Source: Cyanobacteriota bacterium (lineage in GTDB: Bacteria; Cyanobacteriota; Cyanobacteriia; Cyanobacteriales; Microcoleaceae). From it: a stretch of 62,586 nt of DNA. A program made the position numbers and the translations under genes. Below the pieces are notes generated by a model that searched no databases, was not told the DNA's origin, and saw only the letters and a program-made list of their open reading frames with translations. Location: assembly GCA_025362325.1 (NCBI GenBank), contig JANYGO010000056.1, positions 1 to 62,586 of the forward strand, written 5' to 3'. Positions 8,080 to 17,690 of this stretch are shown here, in pieces. Position 1 is the first letter of the stretch. The number at the start of each line of letters is the position of its first letter.

Positions 8080-9828
8080 TTAAGGAAGCTCCATCAAACC
8101 CGAAAAAGCTTGCCGTAAATCAGAAATTACCCGATCTTGCTCCTCTCCAATCTGCTGCACGCGATCGAGCTCCCCCCCCACCGCTTCCAACCTTTCGCGC
8201 AGCCCCCTCAAATTATCCTGCACCGGCTGCAACACCTCCTGATAAACATTCACCCGGCTCCAGAGTTCCGCCACAGCAACTTTCTGGTTCAACAAATTCT
8301 GCTCCAACTGCTTGAGTTCGTAGCGTTTAGACTCACTTTCCCCCTGAAGGCGGTTGACATTTGCCTCAATTTGAGATACGGCTTCCCGCACCTGCTGAAT
8401 TTCATTTTCCAGCCTTTGCAATTCTTGGCTTTGCTGCTGGCGCCCAGAATTTATCTGTGTAACGATCGGCCCCAAATCAATACCTCCGGGTTCTGATTTT
8501 GGAGCATTAGCAGTACCCAAGCGGCGCCACAGCACCGCCTGATGCTGCTTCAAAACATCCTCCCGTTCCCGCAAACGGAGGCGCTGTCCCACCAGAGTTT
8601 CATTCAACATCTGATAACCCTCAAGTTCATCAGCCATTTCATTTTCCAAAGCCATGCGATCGTACTCGGAAGCCGCTTGAATTTTCGCTTGCAGTTCCTC
8701 GATTGTCTCCCGCTGGAGAGTCAACTCCTCCTCTTGATCGTTAACAAACCGGAACACCTTTTCCAAATCCTGTTGCAAATGTTGCACCAGCCCCTGCAAC
8801 TCCTCAACCGACATCTTCTCCAGAGCAGACACATCTACCACCTGCTCTGAGCCTCCAGCACCCGCAGCAGATGCCAGCCTAGAAAGTTGCTGGTACAAAT
8901 CCTCAACAGCCCGCACCTGCAAAGACACCGACTGAGCCTGCTCCTGCTTAGCACTGAGGGTACATTGCTGCCCTTTCAGCTCAGCCCGAGCTTGCGCCAA
9001 AGCATCTTGAGATTGATACCACTCAGCCTGGCGGTTTTGGAGGCTTTGATTTTGTTGATCGACCTCTTCTTCCTGCTGTTGAGCTATGCTGTGTTTATGC
9101 TCCAACTGCTGCCAGTGCAAATCCAAAATTGCCTGCTGAGCCCCCACAACACCAAAAGACTGATTCAGTTGTTCCCGAACCCCTTGAGCCGAAGAAATTG
9201 CCCCTCCCAGCTTGTTCATCAACTCCTGAATCCTCAGTGCCTGCTGCTCATCGACCACCGCCCCCTGGGGAACCTCAGACTGCTGCTGAGCCACCTGCTG
9301 CTGCTCGCCCCGCAACTGTTCCCAAGCCGTCTCAATTTCCACGCGGCTGCGATCGACCTCATCCCGCAGTCGGTTAGCTTCATCCCGAGTATTTTCAATT
9401 TCCGAGCGCTGAGCCTCCAGCCGCTCCAACTCCTCTTCCATTTGAGCCAACTGCTCTTCGCGGGCTTGCATTTCCATTTCCCGGCGATTGAGTTCCTGAC
9501 TCGAAAACGTCAGAGAAGCCTTCCACTGTTCAATTTCCTCTTCCTTATCCTTAAACTTGTCCTGCAAGCGCGAGAAATTTTGCAGAATGCTCACCAACTG
9601 GCGGGCCGCCTCCTGAATTCGCTGCACTTGCTTGCTAGCACTCAATTCCACCAGCACCAGCGTGCCGTCGTTAAACTTATTAGCTTCCTCAACTGGAATC
9701 GCGTCATCGCCTGGTACGGCGCTCCAATTATGTTCGCCCCGCTGACAAGCTAGCAGTTTCAGTTCAGCCTTACCGCCACCGAGACCAAAGCCGCTTCTCT
9801 GTTTTTGTACTTCCGCTAGATACAGCAC
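8080..9828 (-). CDS. hmpF: Pilus motility taxis protein HmpF
   Basis: A 582-residue, almost entirely coiled-coil protein. A short globular N-terminus (MLYLAEVQKQRSGFGLGGGK, then LLACQRGEHNWSAVPGDD) is characteristic of HmpF. In Nostoc and Synechocystis, HmpF localises to cell poles or septa and controls type IV pilus activity and direction of movement. From residue about 85 onward the sequence is Glu/Gln/Leu/Arg-rich with heptads to the end. It is divergent from the PatA-type regulator of the taxis cluster across a 610-bp gap, which supports the assignment. The start at 9828 begins the conserved block. Confidence 0.85.
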   Translation of the reverse strand: MLYLAEVQKQRSGFGLGGGKAELKLLACQRGEHNWSAVPGDDAIPVEEANKFNDGTLVLVELSASKQVQRIQEAARQLVSILQNFSRLQDKFKDKEEEIEQWKASLTFSSQELNRREMEMQAREEQLAQMEEELERLEAQRSEIENTRDEANRLRDEVDRSRVEIETAWEQLRGEQQQVAQQQSEVPQGAVVDEQQALRIQELMNKLGGAISSAQGVREQLNQSFGVVGAQQAILDLHWQQLEHKHSIAQQQEEEVDQQNQSLQNRQAEWYQSQDALAQARAELKGQQCTLSAKQEQAQSVSLQVRAVEDLYQQLSRLASAAGAGGSEQVVDVSALEKMSVEELQGLVQHLQQDLEKVFRFVNDQEEELTLQRETIEELQAKIQAASEYDRMALENEMADELEGYQMLNETLVGQRLRLREREDVLKQHQAVLWRRLGTANAPKSEPGGIDLGPIVTQINSGRQQQSQELQRLENEIQQVREAVSQIEANVNRLQGESESKRYELKQLEQNLLNQKVAVAELWSRVNVYQEVLQPVQDNLRGLRERLEAVGGELDRVQQIGEEQDRVISDLRQAFSGLMELP

Positions 9829-10438
9829 ACTAATAGTCCTCTATGAAGGTGTCGTTTGCCTTATTTCGGGATAGCATCCTTTCCCACTCGCGCACAGCGC
9901 TCACGCACAGCACTACCTCACGGGAGAGCGTCCAGAAAGCACTGCCGCCGCCAGTTTTCTGGACGAATGGAAGAGCAGTATCAATGCCGCTTGATTCAAG
10001 ACTAGCAAAACTGCGGGGACAGCCGATCGCCCCAAGCCGAAAAAGGTGAGTCAGTCAAAAACTTTCTATTGATTGTAGCAGGCTTTAGTTGCGGGTCGAT
10101 CGCACAAAAGGCGCGATCGACCCCAACCGACCACCATCGGCAGGCGGATTAGGGATTTGAACCGCGCTGCTTTAGAATAGGGGAATAAGGCGAGCCTGTG
10201 ACTGAGCCACAAGCGAGCAAAAAAGTCGATCGGCAGTCATAGTTTCGAGGTTTCAGCTTGTGGACTGGTAGCGTAGCCGACTTACTAAAGAGAAAATCGC
10301 CCTTTCGTCAATTCCCAATTGTGTGATCATCGGCATAAGCGCCTAAATTATTGACAGAAACTCAAGTCAATCTTTGGGCCAGCACACAGTCTTTCCGAGC
10401 TCAGACGCCAACGGTTTTAAGGAGGACACTTTAGCTGC
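9829..10438. other. Divergent intergenic region between hmpF and the PatA-type gene
   Basis: A 610-bp region expected to hold both promoters. No convincing gene. A strong 11-bp-stem hairpin (GGGTCGATCGC ... GCGATCGACCC, 10093-10123) built around the HIP1 core is visible. A consensus Shine-Dalgarno (aaggagg, about 10419-10425) precedes the ATG at 10439 with a somewhat long spacing. Confidence 0.6.
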
Positions 10439-11668
10439 ATGCAGGGAAATTTGAGTGAAATAGACATCCGCAGCATCCTGCAATTAATTGAGTTAGGTCA
10501 GCGCACTGGAGAACTGTTCGTAGAGGCCTACAGCTCCGCCAGCAGCACGGGTACTCAACCAACCCAGCGCTCCCTTGCAGGACAATCCTGGTATGTCTTC
10601 TGCTTCAACGGTCAGATTATTTACGCTACCCAGAGCGCGGGCAGTTTGTTTCGCTTGCGGGACTACCTGCGCCGCTACAAAGCAGATACCGCCCTGGACA
10701 AAATCCAAGTTCCCTATATGGCATCTACCAATGCCCCAGAATACGGCTACCTGTGGGCCCTGCTAGAAAACCACATCCTTACCCCAGCTCAAGGGCGCAA
10801 CATCATCCACAGCATGATCCACGAAACCCTGTTTGACTTGCTCAGTCTCCACCAGGGTTCATTCACTTTTGAAATGGGCACAGCTTTGGCTCCTCAACTC
10901 ACCAGCTTAGAAATTAGCTCGCTGCTGGCGAAGATTGTCAAACAGGTGCAGCAGTGGAAGCAGTTTCACCCTCACATTCAATCGCCCAACCAATGCCCGG
11001 TGATTTCAAACCCCGCCGAGCTGCGAGCAGCGCTGCCGGTCAATACCTTTAATACTCTCAAACGCTGGGCCGACGGTCGCACTTCTATCCGCCAAATGGC
11101 GCGCTACCTCAACCGAGACGTGCTTAGTGTCGCTAAGGCGATTTACCCCTTCGTGCAGCAGGGATTGGTGCAACTATTTTATGAGTCCTCTGTTGCCCCG
11201 GCCAACCACAAAAAAGAATGGTCGTCTCCCGAAACCAAGGTCAAGAGAGTTGTCTGCATTGACGACGACAATATTATTCGCAAAACAGTCGAGTCAATTT
11301 TAAACGAACACGGTTACGAAGCTACTGCCATCGGCAACCCCCTCCAAGCCCTGAGTTTGGTTTTTCAACTCAAACCTGATTTAATTCTGTGCGATATCGC
11401 CATGCCAGAACTCGACGGCTACGAAGTTTGCGCCATGCTCCGCAATTCTAGCGCTTTCCGGCAAACGCCGATCGTCATGCTAACAGGCATCGACGGATTT
11501 ATCGATCGCGTTAAAGCCCGGATGGCCGGAGCTACAGACTTCTACACCAAACCTTTTGGCGCAAGCGAGTTATTAATGCTGGTAGAAAAATATGTGGGCC
11601 CGGGCTACCCTCGGGCGAATCTATCCGAAAGATTATTAAGCCGATCGCTAGAAGACGAATTAGAATAA
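10439..11668 (+). CDS. pilG: PatA-type response regulator (PilG-like)
   Basis: A 409-residue regulator: an N-terminal DUF4388/PatA domain (MQGNLSEIDIRSILQLIELG, residues 1-20 and on to about 250) joined to a C-terminal receiver (about 268-390). The receiver shows the acidic pocket (CIDDDN), the phospho-acceptor Asp319 in LILCDIAMPELDG, the conserved Thr (MLTGID) and Lys (YTKPF). PatA/PilG proteins head the pilus-taxis clusters of cyanobacteria and act on type IV pilus polarity. CheW, MCP and CheA follow on the same strand. The symbol is by analogy with Synechocystis pilG; hmp names are used in Nostoc. Confidence 0.8.
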   Translation: MQGNLSEIDIRSILQLIELGQRTGELFVEAYSSASSTGTQPTQRSLAGQSWYVFCFNGQIIYATQSAGSLFRLRDYLRRYKADTALDKIQVPYMASTNAPEYGYLWALLENHILTPAQGRNIIHSMIHETLFDLLSLHQGSFTFEMGTALAPQLTSLEISSLLAKIVKQVQQWKQFHPHIQSPNQCPVISNPAELRAALPVNTFNTLKRWADGRTSIRQMARYLNRDVLSVAKAIYPFVQQGLVQLFYESSVAPANHKKEWSSPETKVKRVVCIDDDNIIRKTVESILNEHGYEATAIGNPLQALSLVFQLKPDLILCDIAMPELDGYEVCAMLRNSSAFRQTPIVMLTGIDGFIDRVKARMAGATDFYTKPFGASELLMLVEKYVGPGYPRANLSERLLSRSLEDELE

Positions 11669-12893
11669 AATTTGCCCTCTGGGTTCTTTCATAGACTGAG
11701 ATTCTTGGCTCAACGAATCCACTTTGTTAGTGTCAAAATTAGCGGTCGTTTCTCCCCTTAATTTAGGAGAGGCTATGGCAGTAGATAAAACAAGAATTGA
11801 GTTGGGTAAACTGTGAAAGTTTATATATTTTTAAACAAAAAGTTGCGTTTTTAGGGGAAAATTTTAAACAGAAACACTCTTCATCTTGAACCGGATGGGA
11901 CTACATTTGATCGGCCCTAGCTAATATTGCAGGATTGTTGAGAATTGGTATATAGCAACCGCCACAGCGGTGAGGACATAAATAACCTCATGAATAGAGC
12001 CTCCTCACCCATAGCCTAAACGGTTTGATTTCCTGGTTCTGCAACTGTCAACCCTTCGACTGCGCTCGGCGAGCTGTCCACCCTTCGACTACGCTCACGG
12101 CAAGCTGTCAACTGTCCACTGCTATAACGCTTTTTTGTAGCTCCGGACGCCCGGGGCGTCTCTATCGTCAAAGAGAGAATACCATTTTCAAAAAAGAATG
12201 AACTGTAGGAAAACTCCAAACCCTTACGCAGTATGTCATTCCCAATTATCAACCTCAAATCTTCACTCTCAAATGGTATAAACTTAGGCTTTGGGGCGAT
12301 CGCACCATAAACTAGAATGTATAAATCCGCGCGCCCTGATGAGGGCGCCGATAAAACTCTGTTCAATTTCTCGACCCAAGCCGGCATAACACGCTCAAAG
12401 TGCAAATATAATATACTTGTTCTCCACTTGCAGCTACTCGCCAAAACTGATGCGCAGAGCTAGTCATTGCTAGGCATTTCTGTACAAAGAAGTCGGAGAG
12501 TGCAGTCGAGAGTCTTAACTGACGGAAGTTCCTTTAGTAGCGACACCAGCAATGTCAACAACCCGTGGCTAAACCGGTACTCGGATTAGCATTAATCGCA
12601 GAAATTGCCCGCAATTTTTACCAATTTAGACGGCAGTGGTAGTACAAAGTCAAGCTTCGCGGTTCCAAATTCATGGTTTGGAGTCAAGTTGAGCCAATTT
12701 GTCAGCACTTGAAGCGTGAATTATTGATGGCGCCGTGAATTATTGACGGAACACATCTATTGCCAAGTAATCCTTGACAGTAGTGCCATTCACCCCTTGG
12801 CTGTGTAAAGCTTGGCTGTGTTAAGTTTCGACCGTCGAAGTTTCGCTCGGGATATTCAGATGCCCGAAAGGTCAACAATTTGCTAGAAAAGCA
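11669..12893. other. 1.2-kb gap where a CheY (PilH) gene would be expected
   Basis: No receiver-domain gene is visible between the PatA-type gene and cheW, although related clusters carry pilH/cheY here. A 142-codon minus-strand frame (12016-12444) has some protein-like stretches but overlaps repeats (cccttcgactgcgctc-like units at 12052-12110) and is not a confident gene. A short tandem duplication (gtgaattattga) lies at 12716-12746. AT-rich segments around 11810-11880 could hold promoters. Confidence 0.55.
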
Positions 12894-13442
12894 GTGTCAG
12901 AATTTATGATTAGTGGCAGCCCAGACTTTATATTACCAGGACAAGGTGTAGATCACGCTCCGGAATTCCAAGAACTAGAAACTCCCGAAGGCGAGCTGCA
13001 CCTGCGGTTCTACGTTCCTTCGGGGAACGAGTTCGCACTGCCGGCGACAGGGATTAGAGAGGTACTATCGCCGTCCCCAGACCGCATGACACCCATCCCT
13101 AACGTTTCCTCTTTGCTTTTAGGTACGCTAAACATGAGGGGACGAGTGATTTGGGTGGCAGACCTCGGTCAATTTCTGGGAGACCAAACACCTCTGAACA
13201 CAGACAGACCCGAAATCCCGATCGTGGCTGTGGAAGACCAAGATACGATTTTGGGGCTAGCGGTCGATCGAATTGTGGGGATGGACTGGCTCGACGTAGA
13301 GCAACTGCATTCTCAGAACAATGCACCAGACGGCATGATTCCATTTCTGAGGGGAGAATGGATGTTAGGTGCACAAGCTGACAAAGTGCTCCGACTGCTA
13401 GATCAAGTGAAAATTCTGCGCTCTGCGCGGTGGGCAGCGTGA
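12894..13442 (+). CDS. pilI: CheW-like adaptor of the pilus taxis system (PilI-like)
   Basis: A 182-residue CheW-domain protein that couples the MCP to the CheA kinase. The fold is recognisable from LRFYVPSGNEFALPATGIREVL (about 40-60), IPNVSSLLLGTLNMRGRVIWVADLGQFLG (about 68-97) and the late GLAVDRIVGMDWL segment. The longest frame starts with GTG at 12894; an in-frame ATG at 12906 is also possible, and neither has a clear ribosome site. It ends 144 bp before the MCP gene; the gap contains ATTTGCG and AATCTAA heptamers. Confidence 0.85.
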   Translation: MSEFMISGSPDFILPGQGVDHAPEFQELETPEGELHLRFYVPSGNEFALPATGIREVLSPSPDRMTPIPNVSSLLLGTLNMRGRVIWVADLGQFLGDQTPLNTDRPEIPIVAVEDQDTILGLAVDRIVGMDWLDVEQLHSQNNAPDGMIPFLRGEWMLGAQADKVLRLLDQVKILRSARWAA

Positions 13443-13449
13443 AATCGAT

Positions 13450-13572
13450 TTTAGATTTGCGATTTGCGATTTGCGATTGGGGTCTAACCATTAACAGTCA
13501 CACGACTTGAGGCGCGCATCTAAACACATTCAAGATAAAAATCTAAAATCTAAAATCTAAAATCTAAAATCA
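13450..13572 (+). repeat. Heptamer repeats between cheW and MCP genes
   Basis: ATTTGCG units (about 13453-13480) start about 10 bp after the cheW stop. AATCTAA units (about 13530-13570) end just before the ribosome site (agagggcgg) of the MCP gene. Confidence 0.75.
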
Positions 13573-13586
13573 AAAGAGGGCGGAAA

Positions 13587-16500
13587 ATGGCAACAAGTAC
13601 CAACTTTCAGCAGGACTACCAACGGGCAGAAGCGGCTTACATGGATGGCAACTATTCAGAAGCCGCGGCCCTAGTTTATCAATTAGTAGAAGATTTTCCC
13701 GAAGACCCCAGCGCTCGCCTGCTGTGCGGACACATCTACTGTTACGGACTGCAACAGTACGAGGTAGCGCGGGAACAGTACACGGTTGTGCTAGGCCTGA
13801 GTGACGACCCCAGTTTGGTCGAACACGCTCACAGCGGAATTAGCTACACAGACCAATTTTTATCCGGCGAACTGCACACGGAAAGTTTCGAGGCTTTGTC
13901 TGCTGAAACAGAATTGGAATTCTACCCAGACTTATCTCTCGATCAAGGATTAGAAGACCTGGATGTGGGACTTTTCGGTGGAAATTCCCCATCGCAGTCG
14001 GTGAAAAGTCAATCGCCAAAGGATCGGGAAAACGAGGACTTGGCAGACTTGGGGATGAGCGGGTTGGAGTGGGAGCCAGAAGACGAGTCGCGCGCGGTCT
14101 CTGTCGAAGATTTAACTTCGCATTCTAACCCCTTTGCTAGCGACAGCGGAGCGATGGCAGCTTATGCTGAAGCTTCCTCACCGCTAGACATGGATGAATT
14201 TGACGGCTCGGACTTTGGAGATCCTTTTGCCTTAGATGACGCAGAGTTTAATGCTGCTGACTTGTCTGGTGGCCAAGTGTCGGGTTCAAGCGCATCAGAC
14301 TCAGGAGATTTGTTTTCTGAAGCTCCGACTCAAATGCTCAACGGTCAAAATTATGCCGCAGCAGAAATCGAGAATTCCTTCGACTCGAACCAATTTGACT
14401 CTCCCACCGGGCCGTCCGACAATTTTGGCGAACCTTTTGCACCGCTAAATTTGCCAGATGAACTCGACGGGAACTCGGATTACGACTACCAAACGCCGCC
14501 CCAGACTGGCGCGGCTCGCGGCAAGAACGCACCAGAGGCCCCAGAGGCAGACCCGTTTGCACAGCCGCTTTCGTCGGGTTTGGGGTCTTCTCGACCTCAA
14601 AACAAGAAGACGGAAACTGACTCGGACTACTCGTCAAATTATTCGCTGGCGGAAGACGAAACGCTGCTGATGGGAGGTGCTGTTCCCAACTCTCAAAGTC
14701 AAAGGTCGAGCCGGGGACAATTTAATTCGGTCTCTAGCTCAAACGCTAACAGCAACGGTTACGGCGACTCGGAGCCTCCGGCATTTGGCTCGATGGACAG
14801 CTTCGAGTTGGACGCTTTTGATGATGACGCTTTCAGCGATTCTTTCTCGATAGACGAAAACGAGCAAGCGACGGCTTTTGGGGCGGCGGGCAAGAACAGC
14901 AGCGACTGGTCGCCAAAAACTACTGGGAATGCTCGAGAACACAGCGACTTTTTAGACGAATTTGACGAGTTTGACGATTTGGGCAATTTGCCGGACTTTG
15001 ACATCTCAGAAGATGCCAGCAGTTCGATCCTGACTAGAGGTAACACCAATTTCGGCAATTCGACCAGCGGCATGATGGGGACGACGGGCAGCAGTCTGGA
15101 TTTTGACAACAGCGACGGCTCGGCAATTCGGGATGACGAGATATTTAGCATTTCCGGCCCGGCTGATGCGTCGGTGCCGAGTTTTTCGCCGACAGAAACA
15201 GAAGCGCTCGATACTTCGGTGACTGTGGAACAGGGGGGACTGGCTTTCTTGGAAAATGCCCCTTTGTTTACCAAACAGTTGTATACGGCGATCGGGGCGG
15301 GACTGGTTTCTCTGGTAGCTGTGGCTTTTGTGACTAATATTGCCTCTTATCAAGCTCTGCGGCAAAACAAGCCGGAGGCGATCGTTTACCTGCGCCAAAC
15401 AGGCTGGGTAATGACCGCAGCCGCTGGCGTTACGAGCTTTTTAACTTCTTGGGGCATCGGCCAGTTGATCGCCAAGCAGGTGCGTAAATCCTCGGACAAT
15501 TTGCAAGCTCAGTTCGATGCCGTATCTCAAGGAACTTTGGACGCTCGCGCTACGATTTACTCGGAAGATGAATTTGGCAAAATGGCTGCTAAATTCAACC
15601 ACATGGCGAAGGTGATCCAAACTACGATTAGCGATACCAGGCGCAAGTCTGACGAGCAGGAACAGGCAAAGGAAGATTTGCAGCGCCAAGTGATTCGCTT
15701 GCTAGATGACGTGGAAGGAGCGGCTCGGGGCGATTTGACTGTGACTGCGGAGGTAACAGCCGACGTTTTGGGTGCTGTGGCTGACTCGTTTAACTTGACA
15801 ATTCAAAATCTGCGCGAAATCGTGCATCAGGTGAAGCAGGCGGCTCGGGAGGTCAGCAAGGGCGCTACGGATAGTGCTAAGTTTGCGGGCGATTTGTCTT
15901 CTGACGCGCTGCGGCAGGCTGAGGAACTGGCGGCGACGCTGAATTCGGTGCAAGTGCTGACCGATGCGATTCAGCGGGTCGCAGAGAGTGCTAGGGAGGC
16001 GGAAGAAGTGGCGCGGGGCGCTGCGGCAACGGCTCTGAAAGGGGGCGAGGCTGTGGAGCGGACGGTGGCCGGGATTTTGGAAATTCGAGAAACGGTAGCA
16101 GAAACCACTAGAAAAGTCAAGCGGTTGGCGGAAGCTTCTCAAGAAATTTCTAAGATTGTGGCTCTGATCGCTACGATCGCCTCTCGGACTAATTTGTTGG
16201 CTCTCAACGCTAGTATTGAGGCGGCGAGGGCTGGGGAAGCGGGTAGGGGTTTTGCGATCGTGGCGGATGAGGTGCGACAGTTGGCAGATCGATCGGCTAA
16301 GTCTTTGAAAGAAATCGAGCAGATCGTGATGCAAATTCAAAGCGAAACCGGCGCGGTTATGACGGCGATGGAAGAAGGTACGCAGCAGGTTATTGAGGGT
16401 ACAAGATTGGCAGAACAAGCGAAGCGATCGCTTGAAGATATCATTCAAGTTACTAATCGAATTGACGTGCTGGTGCGATCGATTACAGCCGACACTGTGG

Positions 16501-16679
16501 AGCAGAACGAAACAGCTCGCTCGGTCGCAAGTGTGATGCAGGCTGTGGAATTAACCGCTCAGGAAACGTCCCAAGAAGCGCAGCGAGTTTCGGGTGCTTT
16601 GCAAAATTTGGTGGGCGTTGCTCGCGACCTTTTGACATCGGTGGAAAGATTCCGAGTAGAAACAGCAGAAAGACAATAA
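13587..16679 (+). CDS. pilJ: Methyl-accepting chemotaxis protein (PilJ-like) with TPR and acidic N-region
   Basis: A 1030-residue transducer. Residues about 5-95 look like TPR repeats ([20 protein letters not shown]...). Residues about 100-545 are a highly acidic Ser/Asp/Phe-rich low-complexity region. Two membrane segments follow (about 563-585 and 606-627), separated by only about 20 residues, so there is no sizeable periplasmic sensor domain. HAMP sequences come next, then the conserved MCP signalling hairpin around residue 855-895 ([20 protein letters not shown]). Sensing is therefore probably cytoplasmic or membrane-based. It lies downstream of cheW and is separated from cheA by an HNH nuclease gene. 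Confidence 0.88.
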   Translation: MATSTNFQQDYQRAEAAYMDGNYSEAAALVYQLVEDFPEDPSARLLCGHIYCYGLQQYEVAREQYTVVLGLSDDPSLVEHAHSGISYTDQFLSGELHTESFEALSAETELEFYPDLSLDQGLEDLDVGLFGGNSPSQSVKSQSPKDRENEDLADLGMSGLEWEPEDESRAVSVEDLTSHSNPFASDSGAMAAYAEASSPLDMDEFDGSDFGDPFALDDAEFNAADLSGGQVSGSSASDSGDLFSEAPTQMLNGQNYAAAEIENSFDSNQFDSPTGPSDNFGEPFAPLNLPDELDGNSDYDYQTPPQTGAARGKNAPEAPEADPFAQPLSSGLGSSRPQNKKTETDSDYSSNYSLAEDETLLMGGAVPNSQSQRSSRGQFNSVSSSNANSNGYGDSEPPAFGSMDSFELDAFDDDAFSDSFSIDENEQATAFGAAGKNSSDWSPKTTGNAREHSDFLDEFDEFDDLGNLPDFDISEDASSSILTRGNTNFGNSTSGMMGTTGSSLDFDNSDGSAIRDDEIFSISGPADASVPSFSPTETEALDTSVTVEQGGLAFLENAPLFTKQLYTAIGAGLVSLVAVAFVTNIASYQALRQNKPEAIVYLRQTGWVMTAAAGVTSFLTSWGIGQLIAKQVRKSSDNLQAQFDAVSQGTLDARATIYSEDEFGKMAAKFNHMAKVIQTTISDTRRKSDEQEQAKEDLQRQVIRLLDDVEGAARGDLTVTAEVTADVLGAVADSFNLTIQNLREIVHQVKQAAREVSKGATDSAKFAGDLSSDALRQAEELAATLNSVQVLTDAIQRVAESAREAEEVARGAAATALKGGEAVERTVAGILEIRETVAETTRKVKRLAEASQEISKIVALIATIASRTNLLALNASIEAARAGEAGRGFAIVADEVRQLADRSAKSLKEIEQIVMQIQSETGAVMTAMEEGTQQVIEGTRLAEQAKRSLEDIIQVTNRIDVLVRSITADTVEQNETARSVASVMQAVELTAQETSQEAQRVSGALQNLVGVARDLLTSVERFRVETAERQ

Positions 16680-16820
16680 TTGATTGTTTAATGCTTTTTT
16701 TACTTGCTGATTTACAAGCACAGTAGCGTAGCAATAATAACAGACAAAAAGCAACCTCGCAGTCTTGAAGCCGCTGCGGGGAGGCTAATCCAGCACCTAA
16801 ACAAACTAGGAGTTGTATAA

Positions 16821-17639
16821 ATGAACGATAACATAGTAGAGGTAATTTCTGGCATCTTTGGTGAAATTCAGCCGACGGGCTGTATCATCTCTACTCTCTC
16901 AAAAAATAGCAGGGGCTATGCCACCAAAAGACTTAAGATTGACGGTGAATGGAAGACGCTTACAGTTCACCGTTTAGTATTAGAAAATAGTTTGGGTCGT
17001 CCGATTATACCGGAATACTTTGCTTGCCACAGTTGCGATGTTCGCAACTGCATCAATCCTAACCATTTATGGGAAGGTTCTAGACTGGAAAACTCTCAAG
17101 ATAGGTTTAAGAAAGGACGGATTAAAGATGTAGGAAGTACATCGGCTCCTCAACCTCAAAAACTACCGCGAGGCATAGAAATAATTCCTGGTATTCGGGC
17201 TGAGATACAGCCGAATGGCTGCATGATTTGTACCTTGGCTAAAAGAAGTGATGGTTACGCTATTAAGGGTACTAAAGTTAATGGCAAAACAAAAAGTTTT
17301 TATCCCCACAGACTTGTACTTGAAGATAAACTGGGAAGATCGATCAAACCGGGTTATTTTGCTTGTCACAGTTGCGACGAACGCGGTTGTGTCAATCCCG
17401 ACCATTTGTGGGAAGGAACTCCCGCCGATAACTCCCGCGATGCTATAGAAAAAAACCGCTTTCCTTTCGTTCCTGGCAAGATATGCCCTAACCGCAAACT
17501 AAAAGCCGAACAGGTGCAGCAGATTCGCTATCTTTTAGGTGAGGGGATATCGAAAGCAGAAATAGCTAGGACATTTGTAATATCTCGCAGTCAGATTATT
17601 CTGTTGGCAAGGGGAGAGATTTACAGAGATATTCTCTAA
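16821..17639 (+). CDS. Tandem double HNH endonuclease with C-terminal HTH, inserted in the taxis operon
   Basis: A 272-residue protein made of two closely similar halves (about 8-105 and 120-210). Each contains HRLVLE...LGR, then YFACHSCD.R.C(I/V)NP(N/D)HLWEG: the His, Cys-rich pair and Asn-His of an HNH_3-type nuclease, as found in phage and homing endonucleases. A C-terminal segment (about 222-272, AEQVQQIRYLLGEGISKAEIARTF) is a resolvase/recombinase-like helix-turn-helix. A good ribosome site (aggag) precedes the ATG. It sits between the MCP and CheA genes, with no evident taxis role, and is best explained as a selfish or homing-type insertion. Confidence 0.8.
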   Translation: MNDNIVEVISGIFGEIQPTGCIISTLSKNSRGYATKRLKIDGEWKTLTVHRLVLENSLGRPIIPEYFACHSCDVRNCINPNHLWEGSRLENSQDRFKKGRIKDVGSTSAPQPQKLPRGIEIIPGIRAEIQPNGCMICTLAKRSDGYAIKGTKVNGKTKSFYPHRLVLEDKLGRSIKPGYFACHSCDERGCVNPDHLWEGTPADNSRDAIEKNRFPFVPGKICPNRKLKAEQVQQIRYLLGEGISKAEIARTFVISRSQIILLARGEIYRDIL

Positions 17640-17690
17640 GAATACTAAAATAGACCCAATACAATAACGATTAAAATCAGGAATAAAAAT

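Noticed and set aside
8887..9753. 288-codon open frame antisense to hmpF
   Set aside because: Leu/His/Gln-rich shadow of a coiled-coil gene; no recognisable motif.
12016..12444. 142-codon minus-strand frame in the gap before cheW
   Set aside because: Part of it looks protein-like, but it has no ribosome site, overlaps repeats at its 3' end and matches nothing I know; kept only as a note in the gap.
15702..16448. 248-codon frame antisense to the MCP gene
   Set aside because: Arg/Ser/His-rich shadow opposite a conserved MCP signalling domain.
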